Positions 16,327-24,808 of a stretch of 64,000 nt of DNA are shown here, in pieces. The DNA is taken from NCBI RefSeq assembly GCF_007859675.1, contig NZ_CP042305.1, positions 3,968,001 through 4,032,000 of the forward strand, in the 5' to 3' direction. The DNA comes from Humibacter ginsenosidimutans. GTDB taxonomy: Bacteria > Actinomycetota > Actinomycetes > Actinomycetales > Microbacteriaceae. Positions within the stretch are counted from its first letter, which is position 1. Each line of letters opens with the position of its first letter. Made by a program: the position numbers and the translations under genes. The notes below the pieces were generated by a model, which was not told the origin of the DNA, ran no database searches, and saw only the letters and a program-made list of their open reading frames with translations.

Positions 16327-17537
16327 CGACATCGACGAAGCCGGAGCCGACACGGCTCGATCCGGCGCGCATCACGGCCTGGACCCTGGTCACCCTTGCG
16401 GCCGTCACGATTCTGGCCGTCGCGGCACCGCTGTCGGCCGCCGCCTTCGGTGTGCCGATCGTTCTCGCCCTCGTACTGTCGGTCGCGCTCGCGGCCTCCA
16501 TGGTGTTCAGCCTCGTGCGGCCCGTGCTCGCAACGGTGCTGTGCATCGTCGCCGTGCTCGGCTTCGCCCTCGTGACGCCGCCCTCCGGTCCGTGGCCCAT
16601 CATGGTGACCTCCACCATCGCCTTGGCGACCGTGGTGCTCGTGGTCTCGCGCACCCGATGGCTCGTCGGCCTCGCCGCCGTGGCGATCGCGGGCGGTGGA
16701 GGGCTGGCCATCGCGCTCGCGTCGCCGACCACGACCGATCTCACGGGCGAAGCCACGGCCGACCTCGTCGTCTTCGTCTCGATCGTCGCCGTCGCCTGGC
16801 TGATCGGCCTGCTGATCGGCAAGTGGTCGGCGGTGCGGGCGCAACTCGTGCGGGAGCGCGCCATCTCGGCCGAGGAACTCGTGCGGCGCGAAGCCGCCGA
16901 GCAGCGCACCGAGCTCGCGCGGGAGCTGCACGATGTCGTGGCGCACGGCATGAGCGCGATCCAGGTGCAGGCATCCTCCGCCCGGTATCGCTTGCCGGGG
17001 TTGTCGGAGGAGGCCGCGGCGGAGTTCGACGACATCGCGGGGCTGGCCAGGGCATCCATGCGCGAGATGCGGGCCCTGCTGGCGGTGCTGCGCAATGAGG
17101 ATGCCACGGGCCAGGGCGTTCCGCAGCCCACGGTCGCCGAGGTGGCCGCACTGGTGGCCGCCGCGGTGCGTGCCGGCTCCCGGATCGAGCTCGACGACCG
17201 GCTCGCCGACGACGAGCGCGTCGCGCTCGACCCCGTCGTCTCGCTCACCGCCTACCGCATGGTGCAGGAATCGCTCAGCAACGTGGCCAGGCACGCGACC
17301 GGCGCGGATACGCTGGTGACGCTCGAACCCGGTGACGGCACGTTGAACATCGAGGTGCGCAACGCAGCGCCTCGGGAGGCGGTCGTGACGAATCCGGACG
17401 CCGGCGGCAACGGCATCCGCGGAATGCGCGAACGCGTGGCTCTTCTCGGCGGCAGCCTCACGGCGGGGCGAACGGACGACGGGGGCTTCGTCGTTCGGGC
17501 CACGATTCCGACGGACGTCTCGAAGGGCGGCGAATGA
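16323..17537 (+). CDS. Sensor histidine kinase (HisKA_3, NarL-type)
   Basis: 404 residues. About six hydrophobic segments occupy residues 18-165, then a short coiled linker, the dimerisation/phosphoacceptor helix with ELARELHDVVAH (His203), and an ATPase domain ending with the G-box GGNGIRGMRERVALLGG at about 358-374. No extracellular sensor domain, so it probably senses a membrane or intramembrane signal as LiaS/DesK-type kinases do. It overlaps the DedA gene and its cognate response regulator by 4 bp each, making a DedA-HK-RR operon. Confidence 0.92.
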   Translation: MTTSTKPEPTRLDPARITAWTLVTLAAVTILAVAAPLSAAAFGVPIVLALVLSVALAASMVFSLVRPVLATVLCIVAVLGFALVTPPSGPWPIMVTSTIALATVVLVVSRTRWLVGLAAVAIAGGGGLAIALASPTTTDLTGEATADLVVFVSIVAVAWLIGLLIGKWSAVRAQLVRERAISAEELVRREAAEQRTELARELHDVVAHGMSAIQVQASSARYRLPGLSEEAAAEFDDIAGLARASMREMRALLAVLRNEDATGQGVPQPTVAEVAALVAAAVRAGSRIELDDRLADDERVALDPVVSLTAYRMVQESLSNVARHATGADTLVTLEPGDGTLNIEVRNAAPREAVVTNPDAGGNGIRGMRERVALLGGSLTAGRTDDGGFVVRATIPTDVSKGGE

Positions 17538-18206
17538 CGATCAGCGTTCTCGTGGTCGACGATCAGGCCATGGTGCGGGCGGGCTTCGCCGCGATCCTCG
17601 ACGCGCAACAGGGCATCGACGTGGTCGGGCAGGCGGCGGACGGCGCCGAGGGGATCGCGCTCGCCAGGAGCCTGCGCCCCGACGTCGTGCTGATGGACGT
17701 GCGCATGCCCACTCTCAACGGCATCGACGCGACCCGCGAACTCGTCAACCCGAGCCGTGGCGAACCGCACGTGCCCCGGGTGCTCGTGCTCACCACCTTC
17801 GACGCCGACGACTACGTCTACGACGTGCTGGCCGCCGGCGCGAGCGGATTCCTGCTCAAGGATGCCCCGCCCGACGAGCTCGTGCACGCGGTGCGGGTGG
17901 TCGCCGACGGTGACGCGTTGCTGGCACCGAGCATCACCCGCAGGCTGCTGGAGCGCTTCAGCGCGCAGCGTCCCGCGTCCCCGTCCCGAGCGATGCAGCT
18001 TTAACTCGCTCACGGAGCGGGAGCGGGAGATCCTGGTGCTGATCGGTCGCGGATACTCCAACTCGGAGGTCGCGGGCGAGCTCTTCATCGCCGAGCAGAC
18101 CGTCAAGACGCACGTGAGCCGCATCTTCACCAAGGTGGGGGTGCGCGACAGGGTGCAGGCGGTCATCCTCGCGTACGACACCGGTCTGGTGGAGCCGGCG
18201 GGGTAG
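17534..18206 (+). pseudogene. LuxR/NarL-type response regulator, frameshifted in the linker
   Basis: Restored length about 224 residues. The receiver domain is intact in the first frame (ATG 17534): Asp9-Asp10, phosphoacceptor Asp55 in LMDVRMP, and the FLLKD lysine near 108. The frame ends at 18004. The LuxR helix-turn-helix continues in another frame, SLTEREREILVLIGRGYSN...VKTHVSRIF, to the stop at 18206. Reading the TTT at 18000-18002 as TT restores ...MQLNSLTERERE... exactly. It follows its kinase with an ATGA overlap. The break lies between the two domains, so as written a lone receiver would be made. Confidence 0.88.
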
Positions 18207-18222
18207 GGCGGAAGGCCGACGC

Positions 18223-18883
18223 TCACGCCTCCGCGCGTGCGACGACCACGGCGAGTTCGGTGCGGGTGCGCAGCCCCCACTTGGCGCGAATGCTCGCCAG
18301 CGCCGACTTGATCGTGGTCTCGGCGACGAAGAACCGGGCGGCGAGTTCGGCATCGGATGCCCCGCTCACCAGGGCTCTGGCGTACTCCCGTTCGCGCTCC
18401 GTGAGCAGATCGAGCTTCGCGCGGGCGTCGCGTCGAGCCTCCGAGGTGCCCGATTCCTGCACCCCACTCCGTGAGCTGTCTTGCGGCGCGAGGACTGTAC
18501 GCGGATTCGCCGGCGGCCACCGCCCGAACGGCGTCGATGATGCGTCGCGGATCCTCGTCTTTGAGCAGAAAGCCGGCTGCGCCGGCCGAGATCGCGTCGA
18601 GCACTCGTCCGTCTTCGTCGAATGCGGTCATCATGAGGAACCTCGCGCTCGATGCGGCCCCGAGAGAGCGCACGACGTCGACGCCGTCGAGCCGGGGCAT
18701 CCTCACGTCGCAGAGCACGACATCGGGACGATGGCGTGCCAGCGCGTCGCTCACCTGGCTGCCGTCGGTGCACAGTCCGACCACATCGATGTCGCCGGCG
18801 GTATCGAGGATGGCCTGAATGCCGGCCGCTGCCATGCGATCGTCGTCGACGATGAGCACACGGATGTCGTCGACCTCAGCCAC
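18223..18883 (-). pseudogene. LuxR/NarL-type response regulator (second), frameshifted in the linker
   Basis: Restored length about 219 residues. The receiver begins at GTG 18883: IVDDD, Asp59 in LCDVRMP and the FLLKD lysine. The LuxR domain LLTEREREYARALVSGASD...TIKSALASIRAKW runs in a different frame to 18223. Removing one C from the CCCC at 18462-18465 joins ...RQLTEWVQESGTSE... smoothly. It is the partner of the kinase at 18926-20272, 42 bp upstream on the same strand, and converges with the other regulator gene across 16 bp. Confidence 0.87.
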
Positions 18884-18925
18884 CGCGCCAGTCTAGGGGC
18901 GCCCGCCGACGCGGCCGGTCGCGCC

Positions 18926-20272
18926 TCAGCCGACGGGGTGTTCGACGTGCGCGGACGGAGCCCACGGCATCCACGCCGTGATCGCGAAGCTTCCCTCTGG
19001 TGTCACACCGCCGAGGAAGGTGCCGCCGACGAGGTGGGCTCGCTCGCTCATGCCGGTGAGTCCGTTGCCGCCGCCCGTGCTCGTCGGGGCGCTCTGGGGA
19101 ACGAGCCAGTTCGTGCATCGGATGGTGATGCCGTCTGCGGGTCCGCCGCGCACATCGAGATGAAGCGTCGCTCCTGGCGCGTGCCGCCGCACATTCGAGA
19201 TCGCCTCCTGCACGATGCGATAGGCGGCGTGCCCGACGCGTGCCGAACAGGACGCGGCGTCGTTGACGAGCACTTGCGCACGCACATCCAGTCCCCCGCG
19301 CAACGTGTCATCGATCAGCGCGGGCAGCTCGCCGAGCCCTTGCCCGGTGCCGATCGCACGATCGTGGTCGCGCAATGAACGCACCATGTGCCGTAGGTCG
19401 TCGAGCGAGTGCTGCGTGGACTCGCGCACCACGCGGGCCGCGCTCACGGCACGTTGGTCGCCTTCGCCGACGATGAGCTCGAGGGCACCGGCATGCAGCG
19501 CCACCTGACTCAGGTCTGCCGCGAGGGTGTCGTGCAGCTCGCGGGCGATCTCCTGACGCTCGCGCTGCTGGTCGACCTGAAGCTGCAGGGCGTTCACCGT
19601 GTGCCGGGCGCTCGCCGAGTCGCGGCGTGCGGCATCCCGCTCCGAGAGCAGTCGGCGCCCCATGCCGAACGCGGCGAACGGCGCCACGGCGATGGCGGCC
19701 AGCACTGGGACCAGCCAGAGCAGCACGGCGTGAGCGGGCGTGCCCTGCCGCGGCGAGTCGAAGAGCGCGGCCAGCGCCGAGTTCGTGCCCATCAGATCCC
19801 AGTAGTCCGCAACCACCGTCGCGACGAAGGCGGCCACGATGAAGGCCCAGCGCAGCCATCCTCTTCGCGCGTAGGTGACAGCTGCAAGGCAGACGAGAGC
19901 GGGCAGAGCCGTGGTCGGCACGACCACGGTGAGCCCCATCGTGATCGTGGCGACGATGACGGGCGCCCGGTGTCGCCAGACGAGCAGCACCGAGGCGCCC
20001 AGCATGGGAAAGACCCCCAGCATGGCGTATCCGGTGATGAGCCCGGCGGCTCCGCCGTGCGGTGCGCCCTGGGGAGCGTCGTGTGATCCGCCCGCGGACA
20101 GGGCCAGGAGACCGCAGAGCACGGCCAACGCGATGGATCCGGTCAGCGCCCACGCTCGTCGCGTGCGTGAGGGTGCCGCAACGGTGCGGGATGCCGGTGG
20201 TGTCGCGACGCCGGCGACCGGCGGTGGCGGCACGAGAGTCATGCCTCCGATCGTACGGAGCACGGGCGACAC
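18926..20272 (-). CDS. Sensor histidine kinase (HisKA_3), second system
   Basis: 448 residues from the GTG at 20272. About five or six transmembrane segments are followed by RQEIARELHDTLAADLSQV (phosphoacceptor His in ELHD) and an ATPase domain with GNGLTGMSERAHLVGG near the C-terminus. The GTG is preferred to the ATG at 20242 because GGAGG lies 7 nt before the GTG, whereas a GGAGG only 1 nt from the ATG is too close to work. It is followed by its response regulator. The extracellular part is minimal, so the signal is probably sensed within the membrane. Confidence 0.9.
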   Translation of the reverse strand: MSPVLRTIGGMTLVPPPPVAGVATPPASRTVAAPSRTRRAWALTGSIALAVLCGLLALSAGGSHDAPQGAPHGGAAGLITGYAMLGVFPMLGASVLLVWRHRAPVIVATITMGLTVVVPTTALPALVCLAAVTYARRGWLRWAFIVAAFVATVVADYWDLMGTNSALAALFDSPRQGTPAHAVLLWLVPVLAAIAVAPFAAFGMGRRLLSERDAARRDSASARHTVNALQLQVDQQRERQEIARELHDTLAADLSQVALHAGALELIVGEGDQRAVSAARVVRESTQHSLDDLRHMVRSLRDHDRAIGTGQGLGELPALIDDTLRGGLDVRAQVLVNDAASCSARVGHAAYRIVQEAISNVRRHAPGATLHLDVRGGPADGITIRCTNWLVPQSAPTSTGGGNGLTGMSERAHLVGGTFLGGVTPEGSFAITAWMPWAPSAHVEHPVG

Positions 20273-20472
20273 GGTCTGCCCTCCGGACGTGGGGAATCGC
20301 GCACGCCGATTCCCTCCTTTCCGCCGGCGCATCTCGACCGTTCCGACCTGGGGGAGGGCTGCGCTGCGCTGGTGTGCTGATCTCGGCCGCAGATGAAGGC
20401 CGATGACCCGACGGCGAGACGCCGAGGGCATCCCACAGCAGAGACCCGCAGGGTCAGCGAAAGGTGAGACAG

Positions 20473-21228
20473 ATGAGCGACAACATGGTTCCGCAGCCGC
20501 CTGCACCCGGTGCCTATCCGCCGGCCGGTTCGCCGCAGCCGGGCGCACCGGCTCCGGCGCCGAAGACGTCGAACGGACTCGGTGTCGCCGCCCTCGTGCT
20601 GGGCATCATCGCACTGGTCTTCGCGTTCATCCCGTTCGCGAACTATGCGGCCATGGTGCTCGCGGTGATCGGCCTGGTGCTCGGTGTGATCGGACTGCTT
20701 CTCAAAGGCCACGCGAGGGGGCTGCCGATCACGGGCACGATCATCTCGGGAGTGGCGCTCGTGCTGGCCATCATCATGGTCGTGGTGTACGCGGCGGCGT
20801 TCTCCGCAGCGTCGAAGGCGCTGAACGATGCGAGCAACAGCATCGTCAGCAGCTCGGCGCCCAGCGCGGACGCGAGCTCGGGAGCGAGCACCGATGCGAG
20901 CTCGGACAAGGCATCCGACGGCAAGACCCTCGACGTGGAGTACAAGGTGACGTCCGACGCGACAACCGCGAGCTCGATCACCTACTTCACGATCAACAAC
21001 GGACAGTCGGGACAGGAACAGGCGACGGATGCCGCACTCCCGTGGTCGAAGCAGCTGACGCTGAAGCAGAACGGCGTCTTCGACTTCAGCAACATGTCGC
21101 TCACGGCGATGGCCGCTCAGGGTGCGACCACCATCAGCTGCACCATCACGGTGAACGGAGTCGTGAAGTCCACGCAGACCTCGACGGGATCGTTCGCGGT
21201 GGTGAGCTGCAACACCGACGGCAAGTAG
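20473..21228 (+). CDS. DUF4190-type membrane protein with MmpS-like C-terminal domain
   Basis: 251 residues. A Pro/Ala/Gly-rich cytoplasmic leader (about 1-33) precedes two hydrophobic helices (about 36-58 and 72-99) resembling DUF4190. An Ala/Ser/Asp-rich linker follows, then an outer domain of about 100 residues that resembles the MmpS/transport-accessory fold: YKVTSD, LPWSKQ, TISCTITVNGVV and a final FAVVSCN, with two cysteines likely to pair. The substrate is unknown; no MmpL partner is in the window. The ATG at 20473 is chosen over the GTG at 20464 because AAGGTGAG precedes it at 4 nt. A terminator hairpin follows the stop by 10 bp. Confidence 0.7.
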   Translation: MSDNMVPQPPAPGAYPPAGSPQPGAPAPAPKTSNGLGVAALVLGIIALVFAFIPFANYAAMVLAVIGLVLGVIGLLLKGHARGLPITGTIISGVALVLAIIMVVVYAAAFSAASKALNDASNSIVSSSAPSADASSGASTDASSDKASDGKTLDVEYKVTSDATTASSITYFTINNGQSGQEQATDAALPWSKQLTLKQNGVFDFSNMSLTAMAAQGATTISCTITVNGVVKSTQTSTGSFAVVSCNTDGK

Positions 21229-21238
21229 CCGCGGCGTC

Positions 21239-21263
21239 GGCCGGGTCGGTCATCGACCCGGCC
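21239..21263 (+). terminator. Hairpin terminator after the MmpS-like gene
   Basis: Perfect 10-bp stem GGCCGGGTCG / CGACCCGGCC with the 5-nt loop GTCAT, starting 10 bp after the stop codon. No T tract follows, which is usual for actinobacterial terminators. Confidence 0.75.
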
Positions 21264-21284
21264 TCGGTCGTCGCGGAAAGAATC

Positions 21285-21372
21285 CGCACGCTCGGTCGCG
21301 AGAAGTCGCACGCCGGCGGCCAGGAAGTCGCACTCTCGCGTACCGGAACCCGCACTCTCGCGTGAGCGGCCC
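21285..21372. repeat. Four imperfect tandem 22-nt repeats
   Basis: Four consecutive 22-nt units start at 21285, 21307, 21329 and 21351, each opening with CGCAC. Units 3 and 4 share CGCACTCTCGCGT exactly; units 1 and 2 both end AGT, in the contexts GAGAAGT and AGGAAGT. A further degenerate unit may precede at 21263. The array fills most of the space between the terminator and the acyltransferase gene. The function is unknown. Confidence 0.7.
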
Positions 21373-21387
21373 CTACCGGGGTAGGGG
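21370..21387. promoter_or_regulatory. Palindrome upstream of the acyltransferase gene
   Basis: CCCCTACC GG GGTAGGGG, a perfect 8-bp inverted repeat about 95 bp before the acyltransferase GTG. It could be an operator for a dimeric repressor; the regulator cannot be named from sequence alone. Confidence 0.4.
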
Positions 21388-21481
21388 TTCCGAATGGCTC
21401 CGGGCGGTGACGCGGTCAGCGATGTCGCGTTCGTACCGTCGTCCGGGCGGCCCTCCCGGCCGACCGGGAGGAGAGCACACC

Positions 21482-22848
21482 GTGACCGTCGACACACTCA
21501 CCGCGCCGCACTCGCGGCCCGAGCCCGAAACGACATCCCCGACGGCACCCCGGAATCGCCGGCAGACGGCTCGGCGTTCGCAGCAGCACTCGCCGGCGCC
21601 CTCCAGGGGTCGCGACGGCGCCGTGGATCTGGCCAGGGCGTGGTGTCTCATCGTCGTCGTGCTCATGCACTCGCTCATGGTCGGCGTCTCGATGGGAGCG
21701 GCCGGCCCGGTGCTGCAGAACGCGCTCGACGGCTGGCCGGGCCTCGTGCCGTTCACCTGGGCGGCGCAGATCATGCCGCTGTTCTTCGTGCTCGGCGGGT
21801 TCTCCGCCTTCACGCAGTACACGGCGCTGAGCGCACACGGCGTGACGGCGAGCGACTATGTGGCACTGCGCATGCGCCGACTGCTTCGTCCCGCCGTCGC
21901 GGCGATCTCCGCGATCGTCGCTGTGCTCGCAGCGCTGACTCTCCTCGGCGTGCCCGCCGGCATTGTCACGACCGCCGGATTCCGGTTGAGCCAGCCGCTC
22001 TGGTTCTTGGGCGTGTACGCGCTGACCACGGCGCTGGTGCCGGCGGCCATCGCGGCGCACAGGCGAGCCAGATGGACGACCGTGGGGGTGCTCGCCGCAC
22101 TCGTGGTGGCTGTGGATGTCGTGCGGGGCGCGACGGGCATCCCGGCCGTCGGTTTCATCAACCTCGCGTTCGTCTGGCTGCTGGTGCAGCAGCTCGGGTT
22201 CTGGCTCGCGGAGAAGAGGATGCCGAGTCCCCGGCTGTTTCTCGCCGCTCTGGCGCTCGCCGCGTACGGTGCGCTCGCCGTGTTCTGCACGTGCGGTGTG
22301 TACTCGTTCGACCTGCTCTCCGACCTCAACCCCCGTGCGGCGCGCTGGTGCTGCTCGGAGTCGGACAGCTTGCGCTGTTCCAGCTGGTCGCGCCTGCGCT
22401 GCGCAGGATGCACGGCATGCGGCCGGTGAACGCCGTCGCCACCTGGATCAACGCCAGGGCCATGACCGTCTACCTGTGGCACATGCTGGTGCTCGTGCTG
22501 ATGGCGGGCACGCTGCTGCTGTCGGGCGCCGCGCTCCCGCTCCCGCTCTCCGTCGCGTGGTGGGACACCCGTCCGGTCTGGCTGCTGTGCGCATTCGGGC
22601 TCGTCGCGCTGGTCGCCGCCGTCACGGCGCGCTGGGAGACCGCACAGGGCGCGAAAGGGATGCCCGTGCTCTCCAGGGGCGCGGCATCCGGCTCAGCGGT
22701 GCTCGCCGTCTGCGGTGTCGTGGTGATCCTCGCCACGGGCTTCAGCCTGGCGGGCGGTGTCATCTCGCTCGCATGTCTCGCCGCCGCCCTGCTGCTGGCC
22801 CGCGGAAGAGCCCTCAGCCTGCGGTCGCCGCAGCCAGTCGGGGGATGA
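21482..22848 (+). pseudogene. Acyltransferase family 3 membrane protein, frameshifted
   Basis: Restored length about 455 residues, about ten transmembrane helices. Family 3 acyltransferases move acyl groups (often acetyl) onto extracytoplasmic glycans. The N-terminal signature is visible: VDLARAWCLIVVVLMHS with the catalytic-type histidine. At 22330-22334 the run of five Cs should be six; this restores NPPCGALVLLGVGQ and continues to the stop at 22848. As written, the first frame stops at 22429. The GTG at 21482 has GGGAGGAG about 8 nt upstream. The tail overlaps the convergent HAD gene by 35 bp. Likely role: O-acetylation of the polymer made at this locus. Confidence 0.85.
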
Positions 22849-23599
22849 GCTCGTCGAGCACCTCGATGGTGTGCTCCCACCCGCTCACCGCGAGCGTGGG
22901 AACTCCCATCGCCAGCACCGGGTAGTCGTTGCCGTCGGGGTCGAGCCGGTCGCCGATGAACAGCATCTCGGTGAGACGGATGCCCGTCAGCTCGGACAGC
23001 CTGCCGATGCCGTACGCCTTGTCGATGCCGCGCCTGGTGATGTCCACCGAGGTCGATCCGCCCGATCGCACCTCGAGGTCGGGCAGCAGTTCCTGCACGG
23101 CGGCGCGCAGCGCGCTCTTCTTCTCGCCCGTGGGGTCCCACGCTGCCTTGGCGTCGACGGGCGCCTGCTGCCCGAGCGCCGAGAACGTGATCTGCGAGCC
23201 GCGGTCCTCCAGGATCGCGCCCCAGGTCTGCTCCTCCCAGTACCCGAGACGCTTGGCCTCCTGCTCCACGGCGGTCAGCGCTCGCGTCTTCTCGTCATCG
23301 CTCAGGTCTTGCGCGTACACCTTGGTCCACGCGCCATCGGCGAAGCGGAAGTACTGCGTGCCGCAGGTGGGCATGAGGTGAAGCCGCTCGAGCGCGGCGG
23401 GCGAGGCATCCGCGAGCCGCTCCACGACCTGGGTCGAGAACTGGCCGAACTGGCCACCGGAGATGATGCACACCGGCACCACGTCGAGCAGCGCAAGGAG
23501 GCGCTGCGCCATCGCGGGGGAGAGCGGCGACTTGGATGCCGCGAGCGTGTCGTCGAGGTCGAACGCGACGAGGCGCGGCTGCGTGGTGATCGCTGTCAT
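22814..23599 (-). CDS. HAD-IIB hydrolase, phosphomannomutase-like
   Basis: 261 residues. HAD motif I is FDLDDT (Asp14, Asp16), and the C-terminal block reads FIGDRLDPDGNDYPV, very close to the GD-x3-GGNDYE block of eukaryotic-type phosphomannomutases. This suggests Man-6-P to Man-1-P conversion, linking ManA to GDP-mannose supply; a sugar-phosphate phosphatase is the alternative. The ATG at 23599 is preferred: AAGGA is just upstream and a TAAACT -10 box lies at 23645-23650, whereas the earlier GTG at 23641 would have almost no leader. Gene order with GT and rfb genes fits nucleotide-sugar supply. Confidence 0.78.
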   Translation of the reverse strand: MTAITTQPRLVAFDLDDTLAASKSPLSPAMAQRLLALLDVVPVCIISGGQFGQFSTQVVERLADASPAALERLHLMPTCGTQYFRFADGAWTKVYAQDLSDDEKTRALTAVEQEAKRLGYWEEQTWGAILEDRGSQITFSALGQQAPVDAKAAWDPTGEKKSALRAAVQELLPDLEVRSGGSTSVDITRRGIDKAYGIGRLSELTGIRLTEMLFIGDRLDPDGNDYPVLAMGVPTLAVSGWEHTIEVLDELIPRLAAATAG

Positions 23600-23644
23600 G
23601 GTCCTTCGGGGGCTCGCGGTGGTCCGCTGTTGGATCGGCACGTC

Positions 23645-23650
23645 AGTTTA
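23645..23650 (-). promoter_or_regulatory. Putative -10 box of the HAD gene
   Basis: TAAACT on the minus strand, 45 nt before the ATG at 23599. Confidence 0.4.
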
Positions 23651-23671
23651 GCGGGGCACGACGAAGGATCG

Positions 23672-24808
23672 TCACAGCTCCGCGTGCAGCGCCCAGACGC
23701 GCTCGGCGGAGTCCTGCCAGCTGAAGGCCGCAGCCCTGTCCATGCCGGCGAAGCGCAGCCGATCGCGCACCGCGCCGTCGGCGAGCACGGCGGAGATCGC
23801 CTGAGCCAGCCGTTCGGGGTAGCCGGCGGCATCCTCTCGTGGCACCGCGACGCCTGCGCCGAACGCGACCTCGGCCACCGCCGGATCATCGGAATGCACG
23901 ACCGGGGTGCCGAAACGCATCGCCTCCACCACAGGCAGGCCGAAGCCCGAGATGAGGTTGGGGTAGGCGAAGACGCTCGCCCTGCTGAGCACCACAGCGA
24001 GATCCGAGTCGCCGAGGGTGCCCAGCGCGCGCACCCGGCCCTCGGGCAGACCGGCCTCCATCGCGACGGTGGCCACGTGCTCGCCGCGGAACTCCTCCGG
24101 GCCCACGACCACCAGCGGTGTGCCGTTCATGAGCGGATGCGCCATGGCGGCGATGAGCTCGCGCAGGCCGCGCCTGGGGTCGAGGCTCGACACCGTGGCG
24201 ACGTATCGCTCGGGCAGTCGCAGTGCGGCGGCGCGGGCATCAGCGTCGGCAGGAACGCGCAGGGTGTCGGACGGCGCTCCGCCGATGACCCGGATGCGGT
24301 CGCCCAGCCTCGCCACCTCGTCGAGCTGTTCCGCGACGGCGTGGGTGGGAACCACGATGGCGTCGGCGAACTTGCGCGCTCGCTTCACCATGGCCTTCTG
24401 CCACGCGGCTTCGACGACCCCGACCGCATCAGGCGCGGTATACGCGGAGACGTCATGCACGGTCACTGTCGTCTGTTCGAGGGTGCCGCGCCCCTTGTGC
24501 TTGAAGAGCGGGGCGAGCAGGCTCGGCGCGTGGATGAGGCCACCGCCCACAGGCAGCTTCACGCCCATCTGCCACGCCAGACGCAGCTCTCGCGATCCGA
24601 CGGGCAGCGATTGGAGGCCCGCGAGACCGGGCAGAACCTGGTCGAGCAGCAGACGATCCTTGTCGTCGTGGGCGGCGATGATGCCCTCGACGTCGCATCC
24701 GCGTGGCGCCGTCGCGATGAGCTGCCTTGTCAGCTCGAGGCTGTACCGCGAGGTGCCGTCCGGCACCTCGGTGAGCACCTCGTCAACGATCACCCGCAGC
24801 GTTGTCAT
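23672..24808 (-). CDS. Glycosyltransferase family 4 (GT-B), rhamnosyl/mannosyl type
   Basis: 378 residues. GT-B fold: an N-terminal acceptor domain with VTVHDVSAY and a C-terminal donor domain with VATVSSLDPRRGL, VVGPEE and the E-x7-E motif GFGLPVVEAMRFGTPVV near 300. Cytoplasmic, no membrane helix. The ATG at 24808 lies inside the end of rfbD (26-bp overlap), so it belongs to the rfbB-rfbD-GT operon and is a good candidate to use dTDP-rhamnose. Members of this branch include mannosyl- and rhamnosyltransferases, so the donor is an inference. Confidence 0.88.
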   Translation of the reverse strand: MTTLRVIVDEVLTEVPDGTSRYSLELTRQLIATAPRGCDVEGIIAAHDDKDRLLLDQVLPGLAGLQSLPVGSRELRLAWQMGVKLPVGGGLIHAPSLLAPLFKHKGRGTLEQTTVTVHDVSAYTAPDAVGVVEAAWQKAMVKRARKFADAIVVPTHAVAEQLDEVARLGDRIRVIGGAPSDTLRVPADADARAAALRLPERYVATVSSLDPRRGLRELIAAMAHPLMNGTPLVVVGPEEFRGEHVATVAMEAGLPEGRVRALGTLGDSDLAVVLSRASVFAYPNLISGFGLPVVEAMRFGTPVVHSDDPAVAEVAFGAGVAVPREDAAGYPERLAQAISAVLADGAVRDRLRFAGMDRAAAFSWQDSAERVWALHAEL

